A stretch of 56,895 nucleotides of DNA from NCBI RefSeq assembly GCF_003345525.1, contig NZ_QQNH01000018.1:1-56895 (forward strand). Direction: 5' to 3'. Below the pieces are notes generated by a model. It worked only from the letters and a program-made list of their open reading frames with translations, made no database searches and was not told the DNA's origin. This document shows positions 1 through 8,633 of this stretch, in pieces. Every line of letters begins with the position of its first letter. Position 1 is the stretch's first letter. The stretch comes from Pelagibacterium lacus (lineage in GTDB: Bacteria; Pseudomonadota; Alphaproteobacteria; Rhizobiales; Devosiaceae). Position numbers and translations under genes: made by a program.

Positions 1-77
1 CCGGCGCTCGATACCCCCAACATCAAGTGGCCTGGTTTTGCGCCGCCCAATGGCCGACTTTTACCCCGCCGTTGACA
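1..77. mobile_element. Terminal part of an IS21-family-like insertion element (rest lies outside the window)
   Basis: Two imperfect direct repeats (TGGCCTGGTTTTGCGCCGCC at about 30-49, TGGCCGACTTTTACCCCGCC at about 51-70; 15 of 20 identical) stand about 22 bp apart and end in TTGACA (72-77). Read from the other strand this starts TGTCAACGGCGGGG. A TG...CA-type end carrying repeated TGGCC..TTTT.C.CCGCC blocks is how I remember IS21-family termini. No istA or istB coding sequence is inside the window, so the family call is recognition only. Confidence 0.45.
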
Positions 78-138
78 CCATGATCACGTCACCGGCCGCA
101 AGGGCCAGTTGCACCAATGTGTCGAGCTCGGGCCTCAT
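78..138 (-). pseudogene. 5' fragment of a small minus-strand gene, possibly cysQ/IMPase family, cut by the IS-like end
   Basis: Reading down from an ATG at 138, with a GGAG-like ribosome site about 10 nt upstream, gives MRPELDTLVQLALAAGDVIM. It then runs into the IS-like sequence at 77 and stops at 61-63. The start resembles the first helix of inositol-monophosphatase/CysQ-type proteins, which often begin with a short leader followed by LA..AG.VIM. Twenty residues are too few to be sure. The rest of the gene would lie beyond the element, outside the window. Alternatively this is chance reading in high-GC DNA. Confidence 0.3.
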
Positions 139-300
139 CGCTTCGCGCTCCGCTTGTCGCCTGCCCCGTCTCTAGCCGAGCCGCGAAGCGGGCACAACCG
201 CCAGGTTGACAATGTCGCCCTCTCCTATTTAGTCGCAGATCGCGCCGCCCTCGAGCGCCTGCCCAGCCCTTCGTATGGCCGATGCCACTGGAGAACCCCC

Positions 301-1230
301 ATGAGCGCGATGCCCCGGCTCCTTGCCGACATGTCCCCGGCCCGGCTCGGCGTTCTGGTCATGCTGCTGGGCATGTTCCTGTTCTCGCTCAACGATGCCA
401 TGGGCAAATGGCTGGTCTCCACCTATACGGTCGGCCAGGTGCTGCTGCTGCGCTCCGCCGTCGCGCTGGTCATCCTGCTGCCCTTCCTGCTGCGCGGCGG
501 CCCCAGGCCCATTTTCTCGGTGGAACGGCCCCGCCTGCAGGCAGCCCGCGTGGTGTTTTCCACCGTCGAGGTCTTCTGCTTTTACTGGGCCGTCTATTTC
601 CTGCCGCTGGCCGACGTGATGACCTATTGGCTGGCCGCCCCCATCTATGTCGCCGCGCTCTCGCCCTTCCTCCTGCGGGAAAAGGTCGGCCCCATTCGCT
701 GGGCCGCCATCGGGCTGGGCTTTGTCGGCGTCCTCGTCGCCCTCGCCCCTTCGGGGGAGATCAACGGGCTGGCCATCCTCGTCTCGCTCATCGGCACCCT
801 GGCTTTCGCGCTGATGGTCATCACCGGCCGCACCCTGCGCGGCACCCCCGATACGGTCCTGGTCTTCTTCCAGATCGCCGGCGCGCTGGTTGCCGGGATC
901 GTGCTCATCCCCTTCGGGTGGGTGACCCCGACCATGCCCGACCTCTTCCTGCTCGGCATGCTGGGCGTGGTCGCCATGCTGGCCCATATCTGCGTCAACC
1001 GCGCCGTCAAGCTGGCCGATGCCGCCGCCGTCGCCCCGCTGCAATACACCCTACTGCCCTGGGCCATCATCCTGGGCTACATCTTCTTTGACGACCTTCC
1101 CCGTCCCATGACCCTTCTGGGCGCCGCGATCATCATCGCCTCGAGCTTCATCATCTATCTTCGCGAACAACGAACCCGGCGCGCCGCCCGGGCGGCGACC
1201 AGCACCAGCGGAACCGGGGAGACCCTGTGA
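301..1230 (+). CDS. DMT-superfamily transporter, EamA family
   Basis: A 309-residue, strongly hydrophobic protein with about ten membrane segments in two EamA repeats, the usual size and shape of drug/metabolite transporters in the inner membrane. The first repeat has FSLNDAMGKWLV and an LLLRSAVA helix. The second repeat has a helix near the end with AAVAPLQYTLLPWAIILGY, typical of the family. Substrate cannot be told from sequence; relatives export amino acids, metabolites or osmolytes. I chose the ATG at 301 because GGAG lies about 9 nt upstream and the protein then has family length. The open frame goes back to 109, but the added residues are polar and unlike the family. It stands alone, convergent with the epimerase downstream. 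Confidence 0.85.
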   Translation: MSAMPRLLADMSPARLGVLVMLLGMFLFSLNDAMGKWLVSTYTVGQVLLLRSAVALVILLPFLLRGGPRPIFSVERPRLQAARVVFSTVEVFCFYWAVYFLPLADVMTYWLAAPIYVAALSPFLLREKVGPIRWAAIGLGFVGVLVALAPSGEINGLAILVSLIGTLAFALMVITGRTLRGTPDTVLVFFQIAGALVAGIVLIPFGWVTPTMPDLFLLGMLGVVAMLAHICVNRAVKLADAAAVAPLQYTLLPWAIILGYIFFDDLPRPMTLLGAAIIIASSFIIYLREQRTRRAARAATSTSGTGETL

Positions 1231-1245
1231 GCAAAGCCGGTCGGG

Positions 1246-2253
1246 CTACGGCCTGATCGCGATGGCGCACCAATGGCGATAGGGCCTTTGCGGCGTGGCG
1301 ACGCAATCGGGGAAATGGGGGTGGTTGATGGCGTCGGGGAAATTCTGGTCTTCGAGGCAGACCCCCGCGAACCGGCCATAGGCCTCGCCATTGAGCCCCA
1401 TGGCGCCGGGTTCGATCTTCCAGCCATTATAGATCTGCAGGCCCGGCTGGTCGGTGAAGATCTCGAGGGTGAGCGAACTATCCGGTGCGACGAGCCGGCC
1501 AACCGGGTCCTCGCGGCGGCGCCGCGTCGGCAGGACGAAATTGTTGTCGATCTCGATCTCCGCGCCATCGGAATCGCGCATGGTGCGCCCGGCGCGGAAA
1601 TCGAGCCGCGTGCCGGCAATGGGGTCGATGGCGCCGGTTGGAATCTGGCCATCCCCCAGCGTGGTCACCGCCGTGCCCGCCACCGCGAGGCGGTGATCGA
1701 GCACGTCCCCATGCCCCATGAGGTTGAAATAATTGTGCTGGATGATGTTGACCGGGGTGGGCTGGTCGGTCCGCGCTTCCCATTCCAGCTCCAGTGTGTA
1801 GCCGCTGAGGCGATAGGTCAGCACAAGATCGAGCGCCCCCGGATAGCCCATGTCCCCGTCCGGGCTGTGCAGCGTCAGCGTGACGCTGTCCTCGGCGAGT
1901 GTCCGGATGGTCCACAGCCGCTTCGCAGACCCTTTGGGCCCGCCATGCAGATGGTTGCGGCCTTCATTGGCATCGAGCCGGTGGGTCACCCCGTCAAGGG
2001 TGAACCGCGCCCCGCCGATGCGATTGCCCACCCGGCCGCAAATGGCGCCGAAATAGGCGCTGTCGGCGAGATAGGGCGGGAACTCCTCAAAACCCAGCAC
2101 CACCGGCCGCCTTGTCCCGTCCACCGGCACCCGCCAGTCCCGCACCAGCGCGCCATAATTGAGGATGGCCACCGTGACGCCTTCGGCCGATGTGAGGACG
2201 ACTTCCTCGACCGGATGGCCCTCGAACTCTCCGAACACGGTGCGGCGCGGCAT
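1246..2253 (-). CDS. galM: Aldose 1-epimerase (mutarotase)
   Basis: 335 residues. Interconverts alpha and beta anomers of free hexoses in the cytoplasm. It carries the GalM family landmarks in order: NHLHGG near residue 100 (first active-site His region), IQHNYFNL near 171 with the general-acid His173, and CLEDQNFPDAIN near 300 with the general-base Glu301. Length matches the family. The start at 2253 is preceded by a purine-rich GGGGAAAGAAGAG site. An in-frame ATG at 2310 would only add a non-conserved leader. It is not obviously in an operon; it is tail-to-tail with the EamA gene and lies downstream of dnaE2 on the same strand with a 72-bp gap. Confidence 0.9.
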   Translation of the reverse strand: MPRRTVFGEFEGHPVEEVVLTSAEGVTVAILNYGALVRDWRVPVDGTRRPVVLGFEEFPPYLADSAYFGAICGRVGNRIGGARFTLDGVTHRLDANEGRNHLHGGPKGSAKRLWTIRTLAEDSVTLTLHSPDGDMGYPGALDLVLTYRLSGYTLELEWEARTDQPTPVNIIQHNYFNLMGHGDVLDHRLAVAGTAVTTLGDGQIPTGAIDPIAGTRLDFRAGRTMRDSDGAEIEIDNNFVLPTRRRREDPVGRLVAPDSSLTLEIFTDQPGLQIYNGWKIEPGAMGLNGEAYGRFAGVCLEDQNFPDAINHPHFPDCVATPQRPYRHWCAIAIRP

Positions 2254-2325
2254 GGCTCTTCTTTCCCCCGGCAGGAGTCGCGACAAGTTCCAAAAGGATG
2301 ACAGTGCCATCGGCGCCCGCTCCTC

Positions 2326-5300
2326 TCAATGGAAATCGCGCGATTTCGGCACCACGCGCCGGTTGCGCGGATGGCCGTTGAGCCGGGGAAGCGGGGCATA
2401 TCCCTGCCCAAGGCCAGCCGGATCGGGCCGCTCCCGGTGGGAATGGCCCAGCCGGTCGACAAGGTCGGAACGGTCATGCACAGCGCTGGCGATCACATGG
2501 ATGACCCCTTCCTTCGATTTCTGTATCTCGCCCTCGATCAGCGCCAGGCGCGCCGACATCACCGCGCGGCGGTTTTGCTCGAAGCGGGAGGACCAGAGCA
2601 GGCAATTGGCGATGCCGGTCTCATCCTCCAGCGTCATGAAGATCGCATTGCCTTTGCCCGGACGCTGGCGCACCAGGACGATCCCCCCCACACAGATCCG
2701 CGCCCCATCCGGCTGGCGGGCCAGCCCCGCGCAGCTTATCACCCCCATCCGGTCCAGCCCGGTGCGCAGGAAGGTGACCGGATGCGCCTTTAACGACAAG
2801 CGCACGGTCTGATAATCGGCGATCACCTCCTCTGACGGGGCCATGCGGGGCAGGTCCATGTCGGGGTCCTCCCCCATCTCGCTGGTGCGGGAAAAGGCGA
2901 AAAGCGGCAGGGGATCGTCCTTGGGCAGCCGCCGCACCTCCCAGGCCGCCTTGCGCCGATCGAGCCCCAGGGAGCCCATGGCGTCGGCATCAGCCAGAAG
3001 GGTGAGGGCCCGGTGCGACAGGCCCGAACGCTGCCAGAAATCGTCGATCCCCTGATAGCCCTGCTCCCTTCTCCCGACGATGGCCTCTCCCCAATCGCGC
3101 GCAAACCCGTCGACCTGCCGGAAGCCGATGCGAAGCGCCATGCGGCTCCCGGAGGCTTTCTCCAGCGTGTTGTCGTGATGGCTCGCATTGATATCGACGG
3201 GCTGCACCGTGACCCCATGCTCGGCGGCGTCGCGGACGATCTGGGCCGGCGCGTAAAACCCCATGGGCTGGGAATTGAGCAGCGCGCAAGCGAACACATC
3301 GGGATAGTAATGCTTGATCCAGGCCGAGACATAGACCAGCTTGGCAAAGCTCGCCGCATGGCTTTCGGGAAAGCCATATTCGCCGAACCCCTTGATCTGG
3401 TTGAAGCACCTCTCGGCGAATTGACGTTCATAGCCGCGCCGGACCATACCCTCGACCATCATCACCTCGAACTGGCCGATGGTGCCGGCATTGCGGAAGG
3501 TCGCCATGGCCTTGCGCAGCCCATTGGCCTGTTCGTCGGTGAATTCCGCCGCCACCATGGCGATTTTCATCGCCTGTTCCTGGAACAGCGGCACGCCCAG
3601 GGTGCGTTTGAGCACATGTTTCAGTTCATCGGGGTCGTATGGGGGAGCGGGGGAGGGATAATCGGGTTTTTCCTCGTCATTGCGCCGCCGCAAATAGGGA
3701 TGGACCATATCGCCCTGGATCGGACCGGGGCGGACAATGGCCACCTGAATCACCAGGTCGTAGAACTTTCTCGGCCTGAGGCGGGGCAGCATGTTGATCT
3801 GCGCCCGGCTTTCCACCTGGAACACGCCGATCGAATCCCCCTCGCACAGCATATCGAAGACCGGACGGCGGTCCTCCGCCGTTTCGTCGGCCTTGATGTC
3901 CGCCAGCGTCAGCCTGCGACCGTAATGGGTTTCGATCAACTGGAAGGCCTTGCGGATGCAGGTGAGCATGCCCAGCGCCAGCACGTCCACCTTGAGCATG
4001 CGCACCCGGTCGATATCGTCCTTGTCCCATTCGATGAAGGTGCGCTTGTCCATGGCCGCATTGGCGATGGGCACATAGGTATCGAGCCGGTTCTGGGTGA
4101 GGACGAACCCGCCCACATGCTGGGACAGATGGCGGGGGAAACCGAGCAGGCGCTTGGCGAAGGTAACCGCGCGCCCGATATCGGGATTGGCCGGATCGAG
4201 CCCCGCCCCGGCGATATGCTTGTCAGGAAGGCCCTCCCCGCTCCAGCTTCCCCAGACGGTCGAGGCGATGCGGCTGGTCGTATCCTCGGTCAGCCCCAGC
4301 ACCTTGCCCACCTCGCGGATCGCCGAGCGCGGCCGGTAGCAGATCACCGTCGCCGCGATTCCCGCTCGCTTCCGGCCATAAGTCTCATAGATATGCTGGA
4401 TGATCTCCTCGCGCCGCTCATGCTCGAAATCGACGTCGATATCGGGCGGCTCGCGGCGTTCGGCGGACAGAAAGCGCGCGAACAGCAATTGATGCTCGGC
4501 CGGGTCGACCGCCGTAATGCCCAGGGCATAGCACACCGCTGAATTGGCCGCCGAGCCGCGCCCCTGGCACAGGATTCCCTTGTCCTCGGCCACCCGTACG
4601 ATGTCGTAGATGGTGAGGAAATATTGCGCATATTCCATCCGCTTGATGAGCGCGAGTTCGTCGCGGATCTGGCGCTCCACCGCCTGGGGGATACCTTGCG
4701 GATATTTCAACCCCGCCCGCCGCCAGGTCAGTTCCTCCAGCCAGCCTTGCGGCGTCCACCCCGTGGGAACGGGCTCCTCGGGATATTCATAGCGCAGCTG
4801 GTCGAGGGTAAAATCGATGGTCTGGAGAAAGGGCTCGATCTCGGCGATCGCCTCGGGAGCGGCAAGAAACAACCGCTCCATCTCCGCCGCGGTCTTGAGA
4901 TGGCGCTCGGCATTGGCCTCGAGCAGCCGGCCCGCCCGGGTGATCTCCACCCCCTCGCGGATACAGGTGAGGATATCCTGCAGGTCGCGCTGTTCGGCGG
5001 CATGATAGAGCACGTCATTGCTGGCGATCAGCGGCACGCCATGGGTCCGCGCCCTGACCCGCAAATGATGGAGGCGCCGCAGATCGTTGCCGCGATGGCC
5101 CATGGACGCCCCGAGCCACACCGTTCCGCAAGCCCGGGTCAGTTCGGGCAGCACCTTGTCGAGAACACTAAGATCGTTCCCCGGCATGACCATGAGGCTC
5201 AGCCCGGAACAGGCGAAGACGAGATCGGGGAGCGTGAGGATGCAATCGCCCTTTTCGGCCAGCAGATTGCCGCGGGTCAGCAGCCGGCAGAGCTGCGCCC

Positions 5301-5685
5301 AGCCCTCCTTGTCGTGCGGATAGGCGACGATGTCGGGGGTATCGTCGGTAAAGACCAGCCGCGCCCCAACCACGAGCTTGAACGCCCTGGCCTTTTCCTG
5401 CATCTCCTCGCGGGTGAACGGGATGTCGAGATCGTTGTAGCGCTCGATGAGGCGATATTCTCCCGGCCCCGAGCCCTCGCGCAGCTTTTCCACCGGCAAG
5501 TGTCCGTCGCGCAGGTCCTCGAGCGTGGCAAAGGCCCGCACGACGCCCGCCACCGAATTGCGGTCGGCAATCCCGATGCCCCGATGCCCCAGAAGCAGGG
5601 CGGCGAGCACCATATCCTGGGGATGGGAGGCCCCGCGCAGGAAGGAGAAATTGGTAGAAGCCGCCAGTTCGGCATAAAAGCTCAT
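2326..5685 (-). CDS. dnaE2: Error-prone DNA polymerase DnaE2 (ImuC)
   Basis: 1119 residues. A C-family polymerase alpha-subunit paralogue that performs translesion synthesis with ImuA and ImuB during the SOS response. The N-terminus (ELAASTNFSFLRGASHPQ) is the PHP-domain start typical of DnaE2. RGSAANSAVCYALGITAVDP (near 376) and PDIDVDF (414-420, catalytic aspartates) mark the palm. The finger and helix-hairpin-helix regions follow, with an OB-fold near the C-terminus (ICVGGIVLVRQRPG). The ATG at 5685 overlaps the imuB stop in an ATGA, so the two are translationally coupled. It is the last gene of the imuA-imuB-dnaE2 operon under the LexA site at 7928-7942. Confidence 0.95.
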   Translation of the reverse strand: MSFYAELAASTNFSFLRGASHPQDMVLAALLLGHRGIGIADRNSVAGVVRAFATLEDLRDGHLPVEKLREGSGPGEYRLIERYNDLDIPFTREEMQEKARAFKLVVGARLVFTDDTPDIVAYPHDKEGWAQLCRLLTRGNLLAEKGDCILTLPDLVFACSGLSLMVMPGNDLSVLDKVLPELTRACGTVWLGASMGHRGNDLRRLHHLRVRARTHGVPLIASNDVLYHAAEQRDLQDILTCIREGVEITRAGRLLEANAERHLKTAAEMERLFLAAPEAIAEIEPFLQTIDFTLDQLRYEYPEEPVPTGWTPQGWLEELTWRRAGLKYPQGIPQAVERQIRDELALIKRMEYAQYFLTIYDIVRVAEDKGILCQGRGSAANSAVCYALGITAVDPAEHQLLFARFLSAERREPPDIDVDFEHERREEIIQHIYETYGRKRAGIAATVICYRPRSAIREVGKVLGLTEDTTSRIASTVWGSWSGEGLPDKHIAGAGLDPANPDIGRAVTFAKRLLGFPRHLSQHVGGFVLTQNRLDTYVPIANAAMDKRTFIEWDKDDIDRVRMLKVDVLALGMLTCIRKAFQLIETHYGRRLTLADIKADETAEDRRPVFDMLCEGDSIGVFQVESRAQINMLPRLRPRKFYDLVIQVAIVRPGPIQGDMVHPYLRRRNDEEKPDYPSPAPPYDPDELKHVLKRTLGVPLFQEQAMKIAMVAAEFTDEQANGLRKAMATFRNAGTIGQFEVMMVEGMVRRGYERQFAERCFNQIKGFGEYGFPESHAASFAKLVYVSAWIKHYYPDVFACALLNSQPMGFYAPAQIVRDAAEHGVTVQPVDINASHHDNTLEKASGSRMALRIGFRQVDGFARDWGEAIVGRREQGYQGIDDFWQRSGLSHRALTLLADADAMGSLGLDRRKAAWEVRRLPKDDPLPLFAFSRTSEMGEDPDMDLPRMAPSEEVIADYQTVRLSLKAHPVTFLRTGLDRMGVISCAGLARQPDGARICVGGIVLVRQRPGKGNAIFMTLEDETGIANCLLWSSRFEQNRRAVMSARLALIEGEIQKSKEGVIHVIASAVHDRSDLVDRLGHSHRERPDPAGLGQGYAPLPRLNGHPRNRRVVPKSRDFH

Positions 5686-7244
5686 GGGAAGATGCCTTGC
5701 AGGAACCAGCGGACCGGCTCGACCTCCCGCCCGTAAAACCCGTAGCGGAATAGCCAGAACCGCTGGCCTTCGCTGTCTTCGATGCGGAAGTAATCGCGCG
5801 TGCGCGTATCGGTCGTCCGGCGCCACCATTCCGGGGCGATGCGCTCGGGACCTTCTGCCCGGGCCACGTCATGGGACACCCCCCGCCAGCGAAAACGGCG
5901 CGGCGGACCATCGGGGACTTCGGCCACCACATCCACCTGCGGCGCGGGATAAAAGAGAAACAGGGGCCGCCTCGGGACCTCTCCCGTCCCGAGCCATTCC
6001 GCACTGTCCCTGGCATCGGAAAGCGAAGGCACGGGAAGGCTGGCCCGCTCGGGCAGATGGGTGTCGCGGGCAATGAGCCGCTGCACCGCGCCGGCGCCGA
6101 AGCGGGCACTGAGCCGGTCCACCAGGGCGCTGACCTCCCGGCTGGCCTCGACCTTGCCGTCGAGCCCGCTCTGGACCGGGCCGAGCGGATCGCCGGCGAG
6201 CACGGCAAGCCGCATCATGTCGAACCCGAAGCCCGGATCGAGCGGATCGGCCAGGGCATCGAGCCGCATTTCGAAGAGGCGCCTGAGGGTGCCGGGATCG
6301 GCCAGCGGCTGGCCGGACAACAGGCCGATGCGTTCGATCTTCCCATCGGCGCGATAAAAGCCGAGCTCGAAACTGCGCCCGCCCTGACCCTGGCGATGCA
6401 GCTGGCCGCAGAGGTCGGCGGCAAGGCTGTCGAGGGCGATATCCTCCATGAGCCCGATGGGATCGGCGAAGCGCTGCTCGGCCAGGAATTCGGGCACCGG
6501 CCGCCTTGGGGTCAAGGACCGATCGGTTTCCTCGAGAATCTGAGCCAGCCGGTCGGTCAACTCCGGCCCGAACCGGGCCGCGAGGGGCTCGCGCGGACGG
6601 GAGAGGAAATCCTCCAGATAGAGAAACCCGGCCCGCCGCAGGGCGATAAGGATATCGAGCCCGCATTCGAGCGCCTCGACCGGCAGGCCGGCCACCCTTT
6701 CGGACACCGCGTCGGGCAGGACGACCCCGCCCCGGCCGAACCGGCAATGCGCCCGGGCCGCACGGGCGGTGCCCGCGATGGCGGTGCGCACGGCAAAACC
6801 CTGGCGGGCGAGACGCGCCTCGATATCGGCCACAAGCTCCGCCTCGCCGCCGAAGATATGAGTGACCCCGGTAATGTCGAAGAGGATCATGTCGGGCGGT
6901 TCGATGGCGATGATCGGGCTATAGCGATCGCCCCAGTCGGCGATCCTTTCGAGGAGGGCCAGATCGGCCGCCGCGTCGTGTTCGACCACCTCAATATGGG
7001 CGACCCGCAGCTTGGCATCGGTGAAGGCCAGTCCGGGGTGGAGGCCGAGCCTTTGCGCCGCCGCGTCGGCCGCAGCGATGCGCAGGGCGTTGGAGCGCTT
7101 GGCGACGGTCACCAAAGGATGCGTCGGCCGCGCCCTATCCGGTGCGGGCCCAGCCCGCGCGGCGCTGCGCGCGATTCTGTCGGTCGACAACAGGGGCAAC
7201 CACAGCGCCAGATAGCGCCGGGAACCCGAAAGCCTGCGTTGCAT
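5682..7244 (-). CDS. imuB: ImuB, Y-family-polymerase-like mutagenesis protein
   Basis: 520 residues. ImuB is a Y-family-like protein without polymerase activity that links DnaE2 to the beta clamp and ImuA. The N-terminus RRYLALWLPLLSTDRIAR is the conserved ImuB opening. A little-finger-like region and an ImuB-type C-terminal tail (FWLFRYGFYGREVEPVRWFLQG) follow. I chose the ATG at 7244 because the conserved N-terminus begins directly after it; translation upstream in this frame is not ImuB-like. This start lies inside imuA, giving a 110-bp out-of-frame overlap, while its end overlaps dnaE2 by 4 bp. No attempt was made to confirm loss of the catalytic acids. Confidence 0.92.
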   Translation of the reverse strand: MQRRLSGSRRYLALWLPLLSTDRIARSAARAGPAPDRARPTHPLVTVAKRSNALRIAAADAAAQRLGLHPGLAFTDAKLRVAHIEVVEHDAAADLALLERIADWGDRYSPIIAIEPPDMILFDITGVTHIFGGEAELVADIEARLARQGFAVRTAIAGTARAARAHCRFGRGGVVLPDAVSERVAGLPVEALECGLDILIALRRAGFLYLEDFLSRPREPLAARFGPELTDRLAQILEETDRSLTPRRPVPEFLAEQRFADPIGLMEDIALDSLAADLCGQLHRQGQGGRSFELGFYRADGKIERIGLLSGQPLADPGTLRRLFEMRLDALADPLDPGFGFDMMRLAVLAGDPLGPVQSGLDGKVEASREVSALVDRLSARFGAGAVQRLIARDTHLPERASLPVPSLSDARDSAEWLGTGEVPRRPLFLFYPAPQVDVVAEVPDGPPRRFRWRGVSHDVARAEGPERIAPEWWRRTTDTRTRDYFRIEDSEGQRFWLFRYGFYGREVEPVRWFLQGIFP

Positions 7245-7920
7245 GGTTCCACTCCAGATGCCAATGGCCCAACGCGCCCGCTCCACGCTGGCGCAACAGC
7301 CGGGCCGAAAGGGTCGGCCGGCCCGGCAGGCCGTAAGGGTCCGAGGACGGCGCAGGGGCGACGGCCCAGCGGGTGACGGCCGCGCTGGGAGCGGGCTCCC
7401 CCGCCACCCGCAACACCAGCCCCATGGCCGCGCCGTTCTCCACCGCCAGCGCCAGCCGCCGGCTGGCGGTGAGGTCGAGATGGCGCGAATGCCCCCAGAA
7501 TTCGAGCACCACCGCCCCCAGCCCGGCGCAGCGCAGGGCCTCCACCCCGACCCGCAGGCCCTCGACCACATCCTCGACCACGACGAGGATCATGTCCCTG
7601 GCCGCGATCCCCATTTCCGCCAGCCCATGGCCGTACAGGAACCCCGCTTCCTCCTGCGCCTTGCGCGACCGAACCCACAGGAGGGGGCGATCTTTTTCCA
7701 TGCGCGCCGCCACGCCCCCGGCAAAACAGGACGCCGCGGCCAAATCGGCCGGCCGTTCCGCAAAGATTTCATGCACCGCGCCTCGGGCCAGCCCGCCTCC
7801 CAGGACAGTATCGACGGGCCCGGCGCCCAGCGAAATGAGGCCGTTCTGCCCGGTCCTGACCACGGGATCGAGACTGGCGAGAGCCTGGCGCAGCGCTCCG
7901 ACACGACGCGCTTTGTCCAT
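7135..7920 (-). CDS. imuA: ImuA, RecA-like SOS mutagenesis protein
   Basis: 261 residues, similar in length to ImuA proteins. It has the family opening (LR..LASLDP) and a RecA/SulA-like core with LISLGAGPVDTVLGGGLARGAVHEIFAERPAD. The C-terminal region has LEWNHATQAFGFP. ImuA interacts with ImuB and RecA during error-prone repair. It is the first gene of the mutasome operon. Its promoter and LexA site lie directly upstream, leaving a very short leader: the SD-like AGGA is inside the LexA site. The 3' end encodes both ImuA and the first 36 or so codons of ImuB in another frame. Confidence 0.92.
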   Translation of the reverse strand: MDKARRVGALRQALASLDPVVRTGQNGLISLGAGPVDTVLGGGLARGAVHEIFAERPADLAAASCFAGGVAARMEKDRPLLWVRSRKAQEEAGFLYGHGLAEMGIAARDMILVVVEDVVEGLRVGVEALRCAGLGAVVLEFWGHSRHLDLTASRRLALAVENGAAMGLVLRVAGEPAPSAAVTRWAVAPAPSSDPYGLPGRPTLSARLLRQRGAGALGHWHLEWNHATQAFGFPALSGAVVAPVVDRQNRAQRRAGWARTG

Positions 7921-7927
7921 GGCTTGT

Positions 7928-7942
7928 GTTCCTATTTTGTTC
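7928..7942 (-). promoter_or_regulatory. LexA (SOS) box of alphaproteobacterial type
   Basis: GTTC-N7-GTTC on the plus strand (GAAC-N7-GAAC on the coding strand), the direct-repeat LexA box known from Alphaproteobacteria. It ends 8 nt before the imuA start codon and abuts the predicted -10 element, so bound LexA would block the promoter. Confidence 0.85.
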
Positions 7943-7972
7943 TATTAAGACTCCGTTTCCGGCAAGAGTCAA
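7943..7972 (-). promoter_or_regulatory. Predicted imuA promoter
   Basis: On the minus strand TTGACT (7967-7972) is followed after 18 nt by TTAATA (7943-7948), close to sigma-70 consensus and directly next to the LexA box. Transcription would begin inside the box. Confidence 0.6.
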
Positions 7973-8000
7973 TCGGGTCTCCGGGAGTCTCGGGATCACC

Positions 8001-8528
8001 CTATCCGGTGGTGACGCAGGACTGGATGTAGCGCTCCGATTTTTCCCGATAACCTCGGGCACTGTCGAGCAGCCTTGCCCTTGCATCGGCATCCAATACG
8101 CGCGCCACCCTGCCCGGGACACCAAGGACCAGGGACCCGTCGGGCACCTCCATGCCCTCGGACACCAGCGCCTTGGCGCCGATAAGGCACCCCTTGCCGA
8201 TGCGGGCGCCATTGAGCACGGTCGCGCCCATGCCGATCAGCGATCCGTCCCCGATGGTGCAGCCATGCAGGCAGGCCAGATGCCCGATGGTGCAGTTCTC
8301 CCCCACGGTGAGCGGATAGCCCATATCGGTGTGGAACACGCAATTGTCCTGGACGTTCGAGCCCGGGCCTATGGCGATCCACTCATTGTCGCCCCGCAGC
8401 ACGGCGCCGAACCAGACGCTGGCCCCGCTCTCGATCCGCACCCGGCCGATCAGTTCGGCCGAGGCCGCCACATAGCCGCAATCGCGGGCGAGTTCGGGGG
8501 CCTGTCCTTCAAAACTCATTATTGTCAT
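8001..8528 (-). CDS. Gamma-class carbonic anhydrase-like hexapeptide-repeat protein
   Basis: 175 residues, almost entirely left-handed beta-helix hexapeptide repeats ([29 protein letters not shown]) followed by a C-terminal helix, the usual length of bacterial gamma-CA/YrdA/PaaY-type trimers. Three histidines at 66, 83 and 88 sit where the gamma-CA zinc ligands are expected ([13 protein letters not shown]). Physiological activity of this group is often unproven. The start at 8528 has GAGAGGAG about 8 nt upstream; a second in-frame ATG is at 8519. It is monocistronic, and its 3' end is separated from imuA by the imuA promoter region. Confidence 0.88.
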   Translation of the reverse strand: MTIMSFEGQAPELARDCGYVAASAELIGRVRIESGASVWFGAVLRGDNEWIAIGPGSNVQDNCVFHTDMGYPLTVGENCTIGHLACLHGCTIGDGSLIGMGATVLNGARIGKGCLIGAKALVSEGMEVPDGSLVLGVPGRVARVLDADARARLLDSARGYREKSERYIQSCVTTG

Positions 8529-8633
8529 TGGCACGCTCCTCTCCCGATCTGCGGGGCACATTAGAAGCTGAACCGAAAGCGGTCGACCCACGTTTAAGCC
8601 ATGCCGGCCTCCGATCACGCTTCTCGGACCCCC

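Noticed and set aside
206-231. TTGACA followed by TATTTA upstream of the EamA gene as a promoter
   Set aside because: The spacing between the two boxes is only about 14 nt, and no good -10 stands at 16-18 nt, so it was not called.
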